The position numbers and the translations under genes are program-made. Source: Syntrophaceae bacterium UBA2251 (GTDB lineage Bacteria > Desulfobacterota > Syntrophia > Syntrophales > UBA2251). Taken from it: a DNA stretch of 33,050 nt. The stretch's first letter is position 1. Every line of letters starts with the position of its first letter. Under the pieces are notes generated by a model, which was not told the DNA's origin, did no database searches, and saw only the letters and a program-made list of their open reading frames with translations. Of the stretch, positions 30,959 through 33,050 are shown one piece after another. The stretch is from the NCBI GenBank assembly GCA_002347815.1, contig DDXV01000014.1, forward strand, positions 1-33,050. The letters are read 5' to 3'.

Positions 30959-32602
30959 CTAAAACTTGAAATTGCCGAAGTTGGATTCCCTGATCGGCTG
31001 CAGGAGTGCCACTTCGAAGGCCAGCGCCAGGGCATCGCGGCAGTCTTTGAGTGGCAGTGTTCCATCATTGAAGAGCCGCGATTCCATATAGAAAGGATGG
31101 GCCTCTCGGTTGTACTTGTCTATCATCATCTGACGGAATTTTGCCGCCGCCTCTTCATCCATTTCCTCGCCCCGCTTCTTCCGGTTCACGCGTTCCAGAC
31201 TGGTAAGGATGAAGCCCGCCGTATCCCCCGACATGACCGAGGTTCTTGCCCTCATGGTGGCAAAGATGAAGAGGGGATCGAAGGTGCGCCCGCACATGCC
31301 GAAGTTCGCAGCGCCGTGATCTGGCCCGATGATCCACTGAACCCGGGGGACTTCCGCGCAGGCGCAGGCCCGAACCATACCTGAGCCGTACTTACCGATG
31401 CCGGCGTATTCCTCCGCAGTGCCTACCATGTAGCCCGGGGAGTTCTGGATGTAAAGGATGGGTATCTTCATCGTGCAGCAGCGGATGACCCACTCGATCG
31501 CCTTGCGGGCGGAATCGACGAAGATGACTCCGTTGTTGTTGCTGGCGATGATCCCAACGGGAATCCCCTTCAGGAAGATCTTGCCGCAGACGATGTTGTC
31601 TCCCCGGCCGGGGTTGTAGTTACGCTTGTATTCGCTGAAGTAGCTGTCGTCGGCAATGGCGGCAAGGACTTCCCGGACGTTAATCCCTTTGGAAGTCTCC
31701 TTCGGCAGGACCCGGTAGAGATGATCGGCTGGAACTTTCGGATCGGCAGGCTTGCGCCGGTCTACGTACAGAGTCTGCTTCGGATCGAAAGACAGCAGTT
31801 CCCGCAGCTTTTCGATACCCTCGTCCTGTGACTTCACAAAGTGGTCGGCCCCGCCCGAGATTTGGGTGTGAACCTTCGCGCCACCCAGGTCTTCCATGGT
31901 AACGGTCTCGCCTATGGCCGATTTCACCATGGGGGGTCCCCCGAGAAAGGAATAGGACATTCCCTCGATCATGATGGACTCACAGGCCAGATAAACGATG
32001 TAAGCCCCCCCCGCCGTGTTGCCCCCCGTGCTCAGGGTGTACTGCTTCAGGCCCCGGGCTGACATCCGGCACATGTTGTAGAAGAAATGACCAAACTGGT
32101 TTCGCCCCGGAAAGATCCTGTCCTGCAGAGGAAGGTAGGCCCCCGCCGAATCGGCGATGTAGACGAAGTTCAGGCCGCACTTTTCGGCGATCTCCTGCGC
32201 TCTAAGGTGCTTCTTGCAGCTGATGGGATAGTAAGCCCCTGCGGTTACGCGGCTGTCGTTAGCGAGCATCATGACCCAGTTGCCATGGATCTTGCCGATC
32301 CCCGTCACGAGGCCTGCGGACGGCACGTCCTCGACGCCTTCGTAGCCGATACCAAACCCTGCCCCCCGGCTCAACTCGAAAAACTCCGTTCCCGGATCGA
32401 TGAGCTGCCGGATGAGTTGCCGCGGGGGCTTCTTGCCCTGTTTTGCCAGACGCTGGTTCTGAACATCGCCACCCGGGTTGTAGGCCTTCTCCCAGAGGGC
32501 TTGAATCTTCCGCTCCTCCTCCATCCAGTGTCGGTGGTTCTCCTCGTACTCCGCCTCCTTCTTCTGTGTCCGGGACATCTTCTTTTCGGGTTTATCGGCC
32601 AT
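30959..32602 (-). CDS. acyl-CoA carboxylase / glutaconyl-CoA decarboxylase-type carboxyltransferase subunit
   Basis: A 547-residue carboxyltransferase with both crotonase-like halves. The N half has VTGIGKIHGNWVMMLANDS, DSAGAYLPLQ, GGNTAGGAYI, and GGPPMVKSAIGETVTMEDLGGAKVH; the C half has IPVGIIASNNNGVIF, PILYIQNSPGYMVG, and DTAGFILTSLERV. It moves carboxyl groups between biotin and an acyl-CoA, in the propionyl/methylcrotonyl-CoA carboxylase beta class; the glutaconyl-CoA decarboxylase alpha subunit has the same fold. The ending NFGNFKF resembles the RFGxFR tail of methylcrotonyl-type enzymes. The ATG follows AGGAGAAGG. No biotin carboxylase, biotin carrier or membrane decarboxylase gene is in the window, so the direction of the reaction is unknown. 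The biotin importer at 9.6 kb fits a need for biotin. Confidence 0.88.
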   Translation of the reverse strand: MADKPEKKMSRTQKKEAEYEENHRHWMEEERKIQALWEKAYNPGGDVQNQRLAKQGKKPPRQLIRQLIDPGTEFFELSRGAGFGIGYEGVEDVPSAGLVTGIGKIHGNWVMMLANDSRVTAGAYYPISCKKHLRAQEIAEKCGLNFVYIADSAGAYLPLQDRIFPGRNQFGHFFYNMCRMSARGLKQYTLSTGGNTAGGAYIVYLACESIMIEGMSYSFLGGPPMVKSAIGETVTMEDLGGAKVHTQISGGADHFVKSQDEGIEKLRELLSFDPKQTLYVDRRKPADPKVPADHLYRVLPKETSKGINVREVLAAIADDSYFSEYKRNYNPGRGDNIVCGKIFLKGIPVGIIASNNNGVIFVDSARKAIEWVIRCCTMKIPILYIQNSPGYMVGTAEEYAGIGKYGSGMVRACACAEVPRVQWIIGPDHGAANFGMCGRTFDPLFIFATMRARTSVMSGDTAGFILTSLERVNRKKRGEEMDEEAAAKFRQMMIDKYNREAHPFYMESRLFNDGTLPLKDCRDALALAFEVALLQPIRESNFGNFKF

Positions 32603-33041
32603 CGATCCTTCTCCTATCCATGATCGTCTGTACGGTGTTGGGCGGTCTTACCCCGATCCGCACGCCACGTTCGCCGGGTTTCCTTCCGCAAAACCGTTTC
32701 ATCCCGAAGGAGACCCCGTTTCCCTGCTTCTGATTTTTAAACGGGTTGGGGAGGGCGAGGATTCCCTTATCGTTTCCCTTGTGTGTTATTTCGACAACCT
32801 CCACTTTAGCGATGGATGGTATCGCCGATCCGGGTCGGCGCCGCGAAGCACACCTTTTCCATTCCGTAAAAAGGCGATTTTTTTGATTTTGTTTCACGAC
32901 TGTCCGGTTAAACTTTTCTGAGCACCATGTAATATGTTGATATTGGGTAGCAAATGAACCATTTTAATTTTTTCCGATTTGAATTTACATTGCGCATTCT
33001 GGCCTGTACCTTCTCTCCAACAATGGGAGGGAGGGTTGCCG
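32603..33041. other. gene-poor, AT-richer leader region
   Basis: A 101-residue minus-strand frame (32592-32897) ends inside the carboxyltransferase start; it has a basic, low-complexity composition and no recognisable family, so I do not call it a gene. The AT content rises toward 33000. I saw no clear terminator or promoter. Confidence 0.5.
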
Positions 33042-33050
33042 ATGAATGCA
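33042..33050 (+). CDS. possible gene start at the right edge, truncated
   Basis: GGGAGGGAGGG (33025-33035) precedes ATG AAT GCA at the last bases of the window with good spacing for a Shine-Dalgarno. It would be the first codons (Met-Asn-Ala) of a plus-strand gene continuing outside, divergent from the carboxyltransferase. Nothing can be said of its product. Confidence 0.35.

Overview
The window is a GC-rich chromosomal segment of an anaerobic bacterium. The best fit is a deltaproteobacterium (Desulfobacterota), perhaps related to the Syntrophales. This rests on gene content: several CoA ligases, an acyl-CoA dehydrogenase with ETF, a BKACE enzyme, a GrdB-related selenoprotein, multihaem cytochromes with a ResB/CcsA (system II) maturation pair, a degraded aldehyde:ferredoxin oxidoreductase and a biotin-dependent carboxyltransferase. 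No rRNA, tRNA, CRISPR array or complete mobile element was seen, so the taxonomy is inference.

Layout. (1) 1-1.85 kb, minus strand, visibly less GC-rich: a degraded accessory cassette with a TcmP gene carrying an internal deletion, an intact DUF5131 (phage Gp37/Gp68, three-Cys-motif) gene and a PD-(D/E)XK nuclease-like gene that may be frameshifted. (2) 2.0-6.9 kb: an NTF2/SnoaL-like protein; a GrdB-related gene whose in-frame TGA is probably selenocysteine, with a perfect hairpin just behind it; an acyl-CoA synthetase broken by two point lesions; and a second, intact synthetase. (3) 7.1-9.3 kb: small membrane proteins and a class I/II aminotransferase, ending at a shared hairpin terminator. 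(4) 9.4-11.8 kb: a bioY-bioM-bioN biotin ECF transporter with a clear promoter. (5) 11.8-12.8 kb: an RNase D-like exonuclease. (6) 12.8-19.4 kb: an acyl-CoA catabolic run of acyl-CoA dehydrogenase, etfB, an etfA fused in frame to an XRE-HTH plus cupin regulator, a 52-residue membrane protein, an acyl-CoA synthetase and a BKACE enzyme. (7) 19.6-22.6 kb, minus strand: a secreted phospholipase D-type protein, and ccsA/resB. (8) 22.9-25.95 kb: two small membrane proteins, then a Tat-exported fumarate-reductase-like flavoprotein with a six-haem cytochrome. (9) 26.0-29.4 kb, minus strand: a periplasmic rhodanese, an 11-haem cytochrome with an in-frame stop, and a chimera of an iron-alcohol-dehydrogenase N-terminus and an aldehyde:ferredoxin oxidoreductase C-terminus. 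(10) 29.7-32.6 kb, minus strand: truA, an Hpt/receiver remnant and a carboxyltransferase. A plus-strand gene may begin at the right edge.

How the parts fit. CoA ligases activate carboxylic acids, the dehydrogenase/ETF oxidises the acyl-CoAs, and BKACE cleaves a beta-keto acid with acetyl-CoA. Biotin uptake can supply the carboxyltransferase. CcsA/ResB would mature the cytochromes encoded a few kb away, one of which probably feeds the flavoprotein reductase. The two most unusual observations are the ETF-alpha/XRE/cupin fusion and the UxxC selenoprotein. At least five genes are broken, so either this locus is eroding or the assembly contains errors; raw reads would settle which.
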